Source: an uncultured Poribacteria bacterium (lineage in GTDB: Bacteria; Poribacteria; WGA-4E; WGA-3G). Taken from it: 64,000 nt of DNA. Under the pieces are notes generated by a model. That model saw only the letters and a program-made list of their open reading frames with translations, was not told the DNA's origin and did not search any database. This document shows, in pieces, positions 43,289 to 52,314 of the stretch (position 1 is the stretch's first letter; each line of letters starts with the position of its first letter). The stretch spans positions 2,682,835 to 2,746,834 of the forward strand of contig OX638352.1 of NCBI GenBank assembly GCA_951813545.1, in the 5' to 3' direction. The position numbers were made by a program, and so were the translations under genes.

Positions 43289-44095
43289 ATGTTTAACTTC
43301 AGCAACGAACAGATTGAACGCTACAGCCGACATATTATCCTCAGAGAAGTAGGGGGGATGGGGCAGACGCGGTTGCTTGAGTCGAAAGTGCTGCTCATCG
43401 GCGCGGGAGGACTCGGATCCCCTATTGGAATGTACCTCGCAGCGGCAGGGGTCGGCACGCTCGGTATCGTTGACGACGATGTCGTCGATCTCAGTAATTT
43501 GCAACGCCAGATTTTGCACGGCATCAGCGACATCGGCGTTCCGAAGACGAAATCCGCGGAAACCGCTATTGCGGAGATGAATCCAGATGTCAAGGTGATT
43601 CCCTACAACGAACGTATCAATTCGGAAAACGTTTTTGGGATATTAGAACAATATGATCTGATTGTTGATGGGTGCGACAACTTTCCGACACGCTATCTTC
43701 TCAACGACGCATCGGTTATGCTTGGCAAACCAATTGTGCACGGCAGCATTTCCCAGTTTGAAGGACAGGTCACCGTCCTTTACCCGGGCAAAGGACCGTG
43801 TTATCGATGTATCTTTTCCGAACCGCCACCCCAAGGTATGGCACCGAGTTGTCAAGAGGCTGGTGTCTTCGGTGTATTACCCGGCATTATCGGCACAATT
43901 CAAGCCGTTGAAGCGATCAAGGTCCTGCTGGACATCGGCGAACCGCTAATCGGAACGCTTCTACTTTTTGACGCGTTATCGATGGAATTCAACAGACTAA
44001 AACTACGCCAAAATAGCGATTGCCCGATGTGCGGTGAAAATCCCACGATCCACGAACTGATAGATTACGAAGAATTCTGTCAGGTGCAGTGGTAA
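43289..44095 (+). CDS. moeB: HesA/MoeB/ThiF-family E1-like adenylyltransferase
   Basis: The frame opens at 43154 inside the previous gene; ATG 43289 gives 269 residues, starting MFNFSNEQIERYSRHIIL as in MoeB/ThiF. ATP-binding loop LLIGAGGLGSPIGMYLA, SNLQRQILH, PCYRCIFSEPPP with the CxxC zinc pair completed by CPMC near the end. It adenylates the C-terminus of a MoaD- or ThiS-like small protein for sulfur transfer. No C-terminal rhodanese domain. MoeB versus ThiF cannot be decided; symbol tentative. Confidence 0.8.
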   Translation: MFNFSNEQIERYSRHIILREVGGMGQTRLLESKVLLIGAGGLGSPIGMYLAAAGVGTLGIVDDDVVDLSNLQRQILHGISDIGVPKTKSAETAIAEMNPDVKVIPYNERINSENVFGILEQYDLIVDGCDNFPTRYLLNDASVMLGKPIVHGSISQFEGQVTVLYPGKGPCYRCIFSEPPPQGMAPSCQEAGVFGVLPGIIGTIQAVEAIKVLLDIGEPLIGTLLLFDALSMEFNRLKLRQNSDCPMCGENPTIHELIDYEEFCQVQW

Positions 44096-44115
44096 TCCAA
44101 CGACTTTTGTTGTAC

Positions 44116-44137
44116 GGCGAGGTCTCGGTGCCTCGCC
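44116..44137. terminator. Hairpin between convergent genes
   Basis: GGCGAGG, 8-base loop, CCTCGCC between the stop codons of the moeB-like gene and an SDR gene; no clear T-run, so termination is only possible. Confidence 0.35.
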
Positions 44138-44176
44138 ATCATCTGTTCAGACCAAAATCTTTTCGACCTAATCCTG

Positions 44177-44938
44177 CTATTCCAAAACCTTTCGCCGAAT
44201 TGCCGAATCGATGAATAGCGAATCGCCACCATCAATCGTCAATTCCAATCCCGTAACCCACGCCGCCTCATCTGAACAGAGCCACAACGCTGCATACGCC
44301 ACATCAATGGGGTTACCGAGTCGTTCCAATTGTGGCACTGCTGGGGCGATTTCTCCATCTGGCAGCGGGTCCCAAATAATACCCGGACATAGTGCATGGA
44401 CGCGAATGTTTTTATCATACAACTCCTTCGCCAGATTTTTCGCTGCAGCTACCATCCCTGCTTTCGCGACAGCGTAAGCACTATTGGCATCTTGCCGCAC
44501 CCGCTCACCCGCGGAAATCGTGATAAGACATCCACCGCCACGCGCCTCTAAAATCGGGACAAGTCGCCGCACGGGATTGAACAGCGTTTGTAAGTTGTTT
44601 TGTAATGCTCCATCCCAATACGCCGGTTCCATCTTTGTAATATCGTGTTCTGTCGAGAAGAATCCACCCGCAGCATGAATGAGGCAGTCAATACCTCCAA
44701 ATTTCGCTATGGCAGCATCAATAAGTGCGTCTACTTGTGTGGTATCTGTTAAATCGGTCCGATGCGTTAGCACGTGACCGCCGTGTGCACGGATGCGTTC
44801 CGCTGTTTCGTCCATTGTCTCTGTCGTGCGTGCAGCGAGCACTACTTTTGCACCCTCTTGTGCAAAAAGCAGGGCAGTCGCCCGACTCATGTTTGAACCC
44901 GCGCCTCCGATTAACACAACTTTGTCCTTCAATCGCAT
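44177..44938 (-). CDS. SDR-family oxidoreductase
   Basis: 253 residues. N-terminal VVLIGGAGSNMSRATALLFA (a variant glycine motif), LIHAAGG, catalytic ITISAGE and YAVAK, then LCPGIIWDPLPDG and the end VTGLELTIDGGDS. NAD(P)-dependent dehydrogenase or reductase of unknown substrate. AAGGAA precedes the ATG. Confidence 0.85.
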   Translation of the reverse strand: MRLKDKVVLIGGAGSNMSRATALLFAQEGAKVVLAARTTETMDETAERIRAHGGHVLTHRTDLTDTTQVDALIDAAIAKFGGIDCLIHAAGGFFSTEHDITKMEPAYWDGALQNNLQTLFNPVRRLVPILEARGGGCLITISAGERVRQDANSAYAVAKAGMVAAAKNLAKELYDKNIRVHALCPGIIWDPLPDGEIAPAVPQLERLGNPIDVAYAALWLCSDEAAWVTGLELTIDGGDSLFIDSAIRRKVLE

Positions 44939-45390
44939 TTTTAATTTCCTTATTTTGCATTAAATTAACGTAATAGTATGATATAATATCTTATAAGTTA
45001 ACAAACTCAATCACTTCTCCACCTTTTTCTAAGGTGCCACCTTTACTTTATAAAACCCTTTTTTACCTTTAAAACTTACCCTCAAACGCGCACCATTTCT
45101 CCTCTGCAACGAACCTCAAATTCTTGCCCTTAAGGGCAAGAATTGCCTTCGCACTATATTTACATGAAGTGAGTCACCACCTACATTCGTCGTCTCTTTT
45201 GCCAGTTTCTGCTTCTCAAAACTAGGGCAATTCAGGGCAATTTAGGGCAAGAATTTGTATCGCGCGCAGCAACAGATAATTCTGTGTATGAACGACATTT
45301 TTTCAAATGCATGAGGTGCTTCACAACGCCAAGGACACGTTTTGCGTTTTTCGCTCGCTCTACTGTTTGTCGATAGCGATTCTTGTGTGT
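44939..45390. other. Gene-free stretch with a palindrome and GGGCAATT repeats
   Basis: AT-rich upstream region of the SDR gene, then a 26-bp perfect palindrome (45119-45144) and, at ~45226-45256, three near-tandem AGGGCAATT units ending AGGGCAAGAATT. A plus-strand frame here (45307-45570) overlaps the aminotransferase gene and has no support. Confidence 0.4.
45119..45144. repeat. Perfect 26-bp palindrome
   Basis: Each half reads AATTCTTGCCCTT toward the centre. GGGCAAGAATT, its right half, appears again at 45246-45256. It could be an operator or a repeat remnant; no T-run. Confidence 0.6.
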
Positions 45391-46722
45391 CTATTGAAGA
45401 CTATAGGCTATCGCAGATTTCATAAGTTTCAGCGCGGTATGAATCTGCGGAGGCTCCTCAAACCCATAGGATATACGAAACTGCCGTTTCCCAACCTCGA
45501 CCATTTCACCGCTTGGATGGACACAGTGTTCGCCGGGAATGTAGATTACCTTGGGGTACTGGAAGTCTGAAGGACCATCAACATCTTCCTGCCCGGTTGT
45601 TCGCGTCAGGAACTTGAAAAAATCGGAAGTTGAACCCGTTGCAACATTTGCCAAGGTCAAGTAATAGTAGAATCCAGCACTTCCACCTCGGCACTCCTGA
45701 ACGTTGTCACCGAGTAATTCTGCTATCCATGTTTTGACCTGTTTCGCCTTTTGCTGATATCCGTTATTTACCTTCTCAATTTGTGCTTCGATACCGTTGT
45801 CGAGCAGATAACTTGCAATCTCCTGATTAATTAACGGCGCGCTAAAACCGATGTCGCTTGTCCGCTGGATTATACTATCGAGGAATGGACCTTTGGAACC
45901 GATGAGGTACCCAATACGCAGTCCTGGGGCAAGGATCTTTGACAACGTGCCGACTTCATACACAATGCCAAGTTCGTCGTAGCATAATGCTGACTCCAAA
46001 GGTTCAACGCTGCTATCATGCACAAGATCGCGGTAGGCATTGTCAAAAAAGAGTGGGATTTTCCGTCCAACTTCGGACGATAGACGAGTAACAATATCGA
46101 CCAGTTCCCGCTTACGGTTATTGGATAGGATCGTGCAGGTAGGGTTGTTTACCGTTACAACATAGAAAAAACGGATAGTTGATCTTTCGGTATCGAGAGC
46201 TGCGAGTTTTGCTTTCAAGAACCCAGTGTCAAGTCCTTGGTTATCTTCGGGGATCGCTACAACACTGAAACCTTTCCGCTCCAAGTCATTACAGTAGATA
46301 TAATACATTGGATCTGCGGTAAGCACAATGCCAGTAGGAAGGACGTGAGTGATGCTCTCTAATAAACTCGTCGCGCCATTCGCACCGATAACAATGTCTC
46401 GGCTGTTTAAGATCTGTTCGGTTATACCGCCAATCCGGTTCTCAATATGGAATCTTCTAAGCGATTCAATGAGGTTTGGTGAGCCTTGTGCACCGCCGTA
46501 GTTGAGAGAAGCGCGGTACTTTTTAGGATGAGCGAGAACTCTTTCGCAGGCAAGTTGAATCTGTTGGTTTGGAATTGTCTGTTCATTGACATATCCAACA
46601 CCAAGATTGATATCGCGTCCATCTCGAAAACCTACAGCAAAATCGGTCATTAACCGATTAACAGGGGAGGGTATACTTGAAGTTCTTCCGTATTCAGAAA
46701 GCAGGACATCGCGAATCTTCAT
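45391..46722 (-). CDS. Class I/II PLP-dependent aminotransferase
   Basis: 443 residues. PLP lysine in GTLSKILAPGLRIGYLIG with the following Arg, NPTC (the NPTG-like motif) and FFDNAYRDLV for the cofactor Asp/Tyr; substrate Arg near RQFRISYGFEEP. Related to the MocR/2-aminoadipate and valine-pyruvate aminotransferase group. Donor and acceptor unknown. Confidence 0.8.
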   Translation of the reverse strand: MKIRDVLLSEYGRTSSIPSPVNRLMTDFAVGFRDGRDINLGVGYVNEQTIPNQQIQLACERVLAHPKKYRASLNYGGAQGSPNLIESLRRFHIENRIGGITEQILNSRDIVIGANGATSLLESITHVLPTGIVLTADPMYYIYCNDLERKGFSVVAIPEDNQGLDTGFLKAKLAALDTERSTIRFFYVVTVNNPTCTILSNNRKRELVDIVTRLSSEVGRKIPLFFDNAYRDLVHDSSVEPLESALCYDELGIVYEVGTLSKILAPGLRIGYLIGSKGPFLDSIIQRTSDIGFSAPLINQEIASYLLDNGIEAQIEKVNNGYQQKAKQVKTWIAELLGDNVQECRGGSAGFYYYLTLANVATGSTSDFFKFLTRTTGQEDVDGPSDFQYPKVIYIPGEHCVHPSGEMVEVGKRQFRISYGFEEPPQIHTALKLMKSAIAYSLQ

Positions 46723-46773
46723 ATTTCGTTGGATTCCGCGTTACGGGAGCAGATTTTACTAATATGTGCGTGC

Positions 46774-47682
46774 CTATAGCAGATCTCTCAAAGCAGGCTC
46801 AAGTGTCCGATAGCGGAATTCGTAGCCACTTACTTCCGTCTTTTCTGGGAGGACATTCTGGCTTAGTACAACGAAGTCCGCAAATTCGCCCATCATTAAC
46901 CTCAAGCCAAATGTCGGGACTGGAAACAGTGTCGGTCGGCGCAGCACTGTTCCGAGAGTTTTCGTAAACTCCGTGTTTCTGACAGGGACAGGTGCTGTCG
47001 CATTCAACGGACCACAAATCTCACCGTTTTCTAAAGCGTGAAGCACAATACCTACCACATCATCAACATGAATCCAAGACATCCATTGCTGTCCGCTGCC
47101 GAGTATGCCACCGACTCCCATTTTAAAGGGTAAGAGAACCTGTGCCAATAGTCCACCGCCTAATCCGAGTACAAGCCCGATACGAACCATAACTACCCGA
47201 ATCCCAAACTCAATTGCCTTTTGTGCTTCTGTCTCCCACTCTTGGCAGACTTCAGCGAGAAAATCGGTGCCAGCAGGGGAAACCTCAGTCAAGTGTTCCT
47301 CACCACTGCCGCCATAGTATCCAATTGCAGAAGCACAAACAAGCACATCGGGCTTTGTATCTGCTGCTTTGAAAGAGGTGACGAGATTACGCGTAGTAAG
47401 AACTCGACTGTCCCGTATCCGCCGCTTTTTTTCAGCGTTCCACTTGCCCGCAATAGTTTCACCTGCTAGATGAACTACCGCTTTTACATCTGATGTGGCT
47501 TCCGAAGGAAGCTTTTCGGTTTCAGGGGTCCAACCGTAGACCTCCCTTGCCCATTTTAATTTAGTTTGTGCTCGTGTTGGGTTTCGAGATAACACGCGCA
47601 CCGTATCGCCTTGTTCATGGAGAGCAGTACAGACCCGAGTGCCAATAAATCCAGTGCCACCGGTGACTAATACATTTGCCAT
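46774..47682 (-). CDS. TIGR01777-family NAD-dependent epimerase
   Basis: 302 residues. Starts MANVLVTGGTGFIGTRVCTA, then VVHLAGETIAGKWN, SAIGYYGG (Tyr motif), and WMSWIHVDDVVGIVLHALEN, the SulA/YfcH pattern, ending with the DUF1731-like tail. Role in cells is not well defined. It lies 18 bp after the HAD hydrolase gene on the same strand. Confidence 0.85.
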   Translation of the reverse strand: MANVLVTGGTGFIGTRVCTALHEQGDTVRVLSRNPTRAQTKLKWAREVYGWTPETEKLPSEATSDVKAVVHLAGETIAGKWNAEKKRRIRDSRVLTTRNLVTSFKAADTKPDVLVCASAIGYYGGSGEEHLTEVSPAGTDFLAEVCQEWETEAQKAIEFGIRVVMVRIGLVLGLGGGLLAQVLLPFKMGVGGILGSGQQWMSWIHVDDVVGIVLHALENGEICGPLNATAPVPVRNTEFTKTLGTVLRRPTLFPVPTFGLRLMMGEFADFVVLSQNVLPEKTEVSGYEFRYRTLEPALRDLL

Positions 47683-47700
47683 TTTTCCCCCTGATGTTCC

Positions 47701-48429
47701 TTATTTTGATAACTCAGCAATCGTAGCTTCCAACTTCCTATAGTCGTCAACAACAGCATCGCTAAGTGTATCGTCTCCTTCCCCTTTGTTGAATCCTGTG
47801 AAGCGAATCGCCTTCATCCCAGCGTTTTTGGCGCCGACGATATCCGTTCGGAAAATATCACCGATATGCACCGCTTCTGCCGGTTCAGCGTTTAGCTCCG
47901 CTAAGGTGGAATGGAACTGGACCACTTGAGGTTTTGTGTAAGCAGTTTCATCAGAAAAAGTGAATGCCGTAAAGCACTGTAAAATATCGTCGCGCGCCAT
48001 CAATTTCCGGGCAAAACTGCCGGGGGTCAGTGCTGAGTCTGAAATAATTCCGAGTGGATAACTTTCACTCAATCGGGACACTACAGGTTTGACATGCGAC
48101 ATTATAAGAGGCGGAACCTCTAAAAAAGCAGCACCCAAGCACTCAATTAACTGATCCAGATCCACCTCCTGAAGTTGAATCTGAAGCACTTCTGAAAATC
48201 GCTGCATGCACCGTTTCACCGATATTCCGCGATGTTGATGCCACAAGGATGACACCAAGTTGTAGGCTTCCTCAAGTCCGAATTCTACGTCAGTTAGTGT
48301 GCAAGCATAATCACGGCTTATAAGATACGTATGACACCGTTTAACACGTATTGCCTGACGTTTTCGCCAGTTCTTGTCAGAATCTGCATAAAGGGTTTGC
48401 CAAAAATCAAATGTAATTGCTTTAAGCAT
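47701..48429 (-). CDS. HAD-superfamily hydrolase
   Basis: 242 residues. Motif I is FDFWQTLY (the second Asp of DxD is Trp-shifted: D-F-W), motif II IISDSA, motif III Lys in TKPQVVQF, motif IV VHIGDIFRTDIVGAKNAGM. C1-type cap. Because motif I lacks the usual DxD, catalysis is uncertain, though DFW/DFD variants occur. Likely a phosphatase on a small metabolite; first gene of a two-gene unit with the epimerase. Confidence 0.75.
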   Translation of the reverse strand: MLKAITFDFWQTLYADSDKNWRKRQAIRVKRCHTYLISRDYACTLTDVEFGLEEAYNLVSSLWHQHRGISVKRCMQRFSEVLQIQLQEVDLDQLIECLGAAFLEVPPLIMSHVKPVVSRLSESYPLGIISDSALTPGSFARKLMARDDILQCFTAFTFSDETAYTKPQVVQFHSTLAELNAEPAEAVHIGDIFRTDIVGAKNAGMKAIRFTGFNKGEGDDTLSDAVVDDYRKLEATIAELSK

Positions 48430-48787
48430 TAAATAATTCCATTTTTAGGTTGTGTTCCATTCCACTGCACACAACCAATAAGTATGAATTTATTTTACCC
48501 TATTTTTCCAAAAAAGTCAAATGATATGTTGCTCCGTTGCTCTGTTGCTCCGCTATGGATTCTTAGTCTTCTGAAAACTTCGGATTTTTTCAAGAAAACA
48601 GAGAGCAGTTGCAACAAACATTACAGATTACAGATTATAGAAAGGGAGAACGTTTAAAACCCGAAAAATCCGTAAGTTTTTTAGTATGAGATGTCTCTAA
48701 TCAAAATAGACTTGCAATTTCCTTTTAAAAGTGATACCATTAAATATATTGATATGTCGCATCTGATTTGTGTGGAGGAATACGAAA
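48430..48787. other. Gene-free AT-rich stretch
   Basis: Divergent gap between HAD and PorY-like genes. It holds three near-tandem GTTGCTCYG units (48528-48553), an ATTACAGATTACAGATTA run near 48622 and a weak promoter-like TTGCAA-16-ATACCAT before the kinase gene. Nothing else seen. Confidence 0.4.
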
Positions 48788-50278
48788 TTGCGGCTGAATC
48801 GTCGAATTATCCCTAGATATACGACCACCCGTTTAATATTCGTTTACTTCATTGTTGGATTGAGCACACTGATATTTGGGTTCTTCTATTATATCCAACA
48901 AATCTCGCGATTGAATGCGGATATAGAGGCACAGATAGACATTTTCGCTGATCTTGCAGCGGAGCTCCCTGGTGTGGAAAACCGAGGATTGCAACAAAAG
49001 TTAATTACGATCGTCAAAAAGTCCTTCGCTGAAGACAGGTCGCGTGCATTCTCGTTTATCATTACGGATGCACAAGGAAATGTCTTAATTACGCGAGGCG
49101 TTGACCAACAACTTGACGCAAAAATCGACAGTTTGGATGTCAAAGTAAACGAAAATGAGAAAATCTCGTTAACACAAGATGAGCGCGCCTTATTGCAGTC
49201 AACATTAGCGCGCATGAAAAAAAAACACGTACCGCGCGAAATACACATGCTCCTTGAAAACAGGCAGTTAAAGGGGTATATTTACTATGGCGATGCCGCA
49301 CCTAGTGAAATGGCACATCTGCCTTTTGTGATAACCGATACCGCCGGCACACCGCAGAAATGGCAAATATGGGACCATGTCATTACTGCAGACAAGGCAA
49401 CTGTAGAGGAGCAGGAACGGGCGAAAATCTTTATTCAGAACGCACCCGCGTCCTCTGCGATTGAAACAATACCTGAATGGCACAAGGGCTACTTCTATTA
49501 TGAAAGTAAGCCATACTATGGGTTAGTGGTGCCTTTCATAGTACCAACAGTCTTATTAGCTTTTGGGATCGTTTGTCTCCTCGTCTATCAACGAATAAAG
49601 TCTTATGAACACTCGGCAATTTGGGGGGGCTTAGCCAAAGAAACTGCGCATCAACTCGGGACACCGATTTCATCGCTGCTGGCATGGACAGAACTCTTGC
49701 ATGCACGGAGCAAAGAGACGAATGATATAACACTCGCTGAACTCTCCGAAAGTATGCAAAACGATCTGGAACGTTTACAGAAAACAACAGCACGCTTCGG
49801 TATGATTGGCACGCAACCGCCTCTAACCGAAGTGAATGTAGATGAAGTATTTGAAGAAGTCCGATCATATTTTGAGAAACGGCTACCACATATTAATCGC
49901 CGCGTTGAAATTCAACTAATACTGCATAAGGTACCGGCCATTCATGCAAACGCACAATTGCTACATTGGGTGTTTGAAAACTTGGTTCGCAATTCGTTGG
50001 ATGCCATGGACAAACCGGACGGGTGGATTCAGATTGAACCAACGCATGACAAACGACACAACGATATTGTTATCCGGTATGCCGACAATGGAAGTGGGAT
50101 AGCCCGCGAACATCAGCAAAAGATCTTTGAACCGGGGATGTCTACTAAGGCACACGGATGGGGACTCGGCTTGACGGTCGTACAACGTATCATCCGCGAG
50201 TATCATCACGGGAGTATCCGTATCGTTAAAACGGGTCCTGAAGGAACAACTTTTGAAATTCGGCTGCCAGTTGCGTAA
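48788..50278 (+). CDS. porY: PorY-like membrane sensor histidine kinase
   Basis: The frame opens at GTG 48770, but GGAGG (48774-48778) fits the TTG at 48788 (496 residues). Transmembrane helix at residues ~15-37, a periplasmic sensor domain to ~240, a second helix (VPFIVPTVLLAFGIVCLLVY), then the H-box KETAHQLGTPISSLLAW with His at ~288 and an ATPase domain (NLVRNSLDAMD, YADNGSGIA, GWGLGLTVV). The ETAHQLGTPISS H-box is that of PorY, the kinase that controls type IX secretion in Bacteroidetes with PorX. Here a PorX-like gene lies 130 bp downstream. Name by similarity; the target system is not in this window. Confidence 0.75.
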   Translation: MRLNRRIIPRYTTTRLIFVYFIVGLSTLIFGFFYYIQQISRLNADIEAQIDIFADLAAELPGVENRGLQQKLITIVKKSFAEDRSRAFSFIITDAQGNVLITRGVDQQLDAKIDSLDVKVNENEKISLTQDERALLQSTLARMKKKHVPREIHMLLENRQLKGYIYYGDAAPSEMAHLPFVITDTAGTPQKWQIWDHVITADKATVEEQERAKIFIQNAPASSAIETIPEWHKGYFYYESKPYYGLVVPFIVPTVLLAFGIVCLLVYQRIKSYEHSAIWGGLAKETAHQLGTPISSLLAWTELLHARSKETNDITLAELSESMQNDLERLQKTTARFGMIGTQPPLTEVNVDEVFEEVRSYFEKRLPHINRRVEIQLILHKVPAIHANAQLLHWVFENLVRNSLDAMDKPDGWIQIEPTHDKRHNDIVIRYADNGSGIAREHQQKIFEPGMSTKAHGWGLGLTVVQRIIREYHHGSIRIVKTGPEGTTFEIRLPVA

Positions 50279-50408
50279 GCCCAAATTAACAAGCGTTGTG
50301 AGGTAAACAACTACCTGTACATCCGTCCTACTTCTATTGAGAAGAGGACTTAACAATCGTGTTAATTGGGTATGATACCGCATCTAAGCAGATTTTATAA
50401 ACTTGAGT

Positions 50409-51977
50409 ATGTCACAAACACACCAAATCTTGTGGATTGATGATGAAATAGAAGCGTTGCAACCGCACACTCTTGTGCTACGCGACCGAGGCTACGCAGT
50501 CACGCCTGTGACAAATGGCGAGGATGGCATCGCGCTCTTAACGCAAAGTGAAACGCAGTACAGTGCTATTCTACTCGACCAGGTTATGCCCGGTAAAGAC
50601 GGAATGGCAACACTCGATGCAATCCGTGCCATCAATACACAAATCCCTGTCATCCTCGTTACCCAATCCAGCGACGAACAGTTTATTGAAGTTGCCCTTG
50701 GCAAACAGGTAAATGATTTCTTGGTAAAACCAATCGGTGTAGCCCAGATCGTTTCAACGCTAAAACGCGTCTTGGATCAACCGCAGATAGTCACAGATCA
50801 GATTCCGAGTCAGTATACGGCTGATTTCAATGCTATTCGCATTATGAAGGATTCGGCACCGAGCTGGCAGGACTGGGTCAACATCTATGTGAAACTACTG
50901 CAATGGGATTTGGTGTCTGAAAAATTAGCCGAGGGTGGGTTAGAGGAAACACATCTTGGACAAAAGAAGGAGTGCAATACCGAATTCTCGGATTTTGTCG
51001 CATCACGTTATTCTGACTGGGCAGCCGGTAGCTCAGACGCGCCACCGCTATCGGTGAATGTTTTGGACAAACATGTTATTCCCCAACTTCAAGCCGGAAA
51101 ATCTGTATATTTTATTGTAGTTGACTGCTTCCGCCTGGACCATTGGTTGGCAGTAGAATCACTGCTGTACCCTTATTTCTCCATTGAACGTCAGTATAGT
51201 TTTTCAATCCTGCCGAGTGCAACGATGTACTCACGGAACGCCCTCTTCAGTGGTTTGTTCCCTATAGAGATTGCGGAACAGTATCCGCAGTACTGGCAGG
51301 AGGAATCTGATGGGAACACAAGCACGAATCGGTACGAACGTCAATTTCTTGAAGCGCATCTGAAGCGTAGAGGCATTAAATTGAAACCTGGACTCCAGTA
51401 TTTCAAGATTTTCGACACACGCGGGGGAAACACTTACAAAAAGCGGGTGGCGGCGAATACGCGTGTGAGCCTCTCAGCTTTGGTTATTAACTTCATTGAT
51501 ATCTTGACACATCAGCGTTCACAATCAGATGTCCTACAGCAGCTTGCACCGGATGAGTCCGCTTTCCGAGCTTTGGCGCGCTCGTGGTTTTCCCATTCAG
51601 TACTTTTCGATATTTTACGTATTATTGCAGCACAAAACGCAACGGTAGTTCTCACTAGTGACCACGGTTCCGTCTTTTGTAATCGTGCAACCCGCGCTTA
51701 TGGTAATCGCGAGACGACTACCAGCCTCCGATTTAAAATCGGTTCTAACTTAGGGTGTGAAGAGGACCAGGCGGTATATCTCCGAAACCCGAAGGAATAC
51801 CGGTTACCAGCGGAAAATGCTAGCAAGGACTACATTCTTGCAAAAGACGATTACTATTTCGTCTACCCGAACGATTTTTATAAGTATAAACGGCAGTTTC
51901 AAGGAGGGTTTCAGCACGGCGGTATTTCGATGGGCGAACTGATAACACCCGTCGTAACGCTAACCCCGCGACTGTAA
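50409..51977 (+). CDS. porX: PorX-like response regulator with PglZ domain
   Basis: ATG 50409 (in-frame TTG at 50403); 522 residues. Residues 1-~125: receiver domain with D11/D12, phosphoacceptor D57 (ILLDQVMPG), T85 and K107 (FLVKPI). Residues ~215-515: PglZ/alkaline-phosphatase-like domain with VYFIVVDCFRLDHW, LPSATMYSRNALFSG (nucleophile Thr region), TVVLTSDHGS and a metal His in FQHGGISMGEL. PorX has this exact layout; its PglZ domain has been reported to be a phosphodiesterase on oligonucleotides. Likely phosphorylated by the kinase upstream. Confidence 0.8.
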   Translation: MSQTHQILWIDDEIEALQPHTLVLRDRGYAVTPVTNGEDGIALLTQSETQYSAILLDQVMPGKDGMATLDAIRAINTQIPVILVTQSSDEQFIEVALGKQVNDFLVKPIGVAQIVSTLKRVLDQPQIVTDQIPSQYTADFNAIRIMKDSAPSWQDWVNIYVKLLQWDLVSEKLAEGGLEETHLGQKKECNTEFSDFVASRYSDWAAGSSDAPPLSVNVLDKHVIPQLQAGKSVYFIVVDCFRLDHWLAVESLLYPYFSIERQYSFSILPSATMYSRNALFSGLFPIEIAEQYPQYWQEESDGNTSTNRYERQFLEAHLKRRGIKLKPGLQYFKIFDTRGGNTYKKRVAANTRVSLSALVINFIDILTHQRSQSDVLQQLAPDESAFRALARSWFSHSVLFDILRIIAAQNATVVLTSDHGSVFCNRATRAYGNRETTTSLRFKIGSNLGCEEDQAVYLRNPKEYRLPAENASKDYILAKDDYYFVYPNDFYKYKRQFQGGFQHGGISMGELITPVVTLTPRL

Positions 51978-52314
51978 GGCGCAGCTTGCAAGCCTAAAAC
52001 TACATAGATAGCACATCGCTCTATAATTCGTATCAAGTTAACTTCGTTAAGTGTCGCGGAAAACCGTAAAACACTAACAGGCGGAAACAGAGTTTCCATA
52101 CAGGTTGATTTGATATCACTCCCGCTAAGGGCTAACCGCACACTCGTTTATTTGGCTGAAGCGTCCTAATTGGAGATGCATACGCCTTGCATCGCGTAAA
52201 CGAAACGCAGGACGTGATTTTTTAAGCCCTCACTGCTTTTTGCAATGCTGCCGATTTTTGACATGACAATTAACCGAGGTGTCTCTTGGAAAAGAGGCAC
52301 GATAGGAGGTAACG
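51978..52314. other. Gene-free stretch before RNase E/G
   Basis: Contains a TATAATTCGTATCAAGTTAAC segment near 52020 and a GCCTTGCATCGCG stretch near 52185, but no clear promoter, terminator or gene. It ends with AGGAGG before ATG 52315. It could be a leader region of the RNase E/G mRNA. Confidence 0.35.

Noticed and set aside
45307..45570. 87-residue plus-strand frame before the aminotransferase gene
   Set aside because: Overlaps the 3' end of the aminotransferase gene; no SD, no domain.
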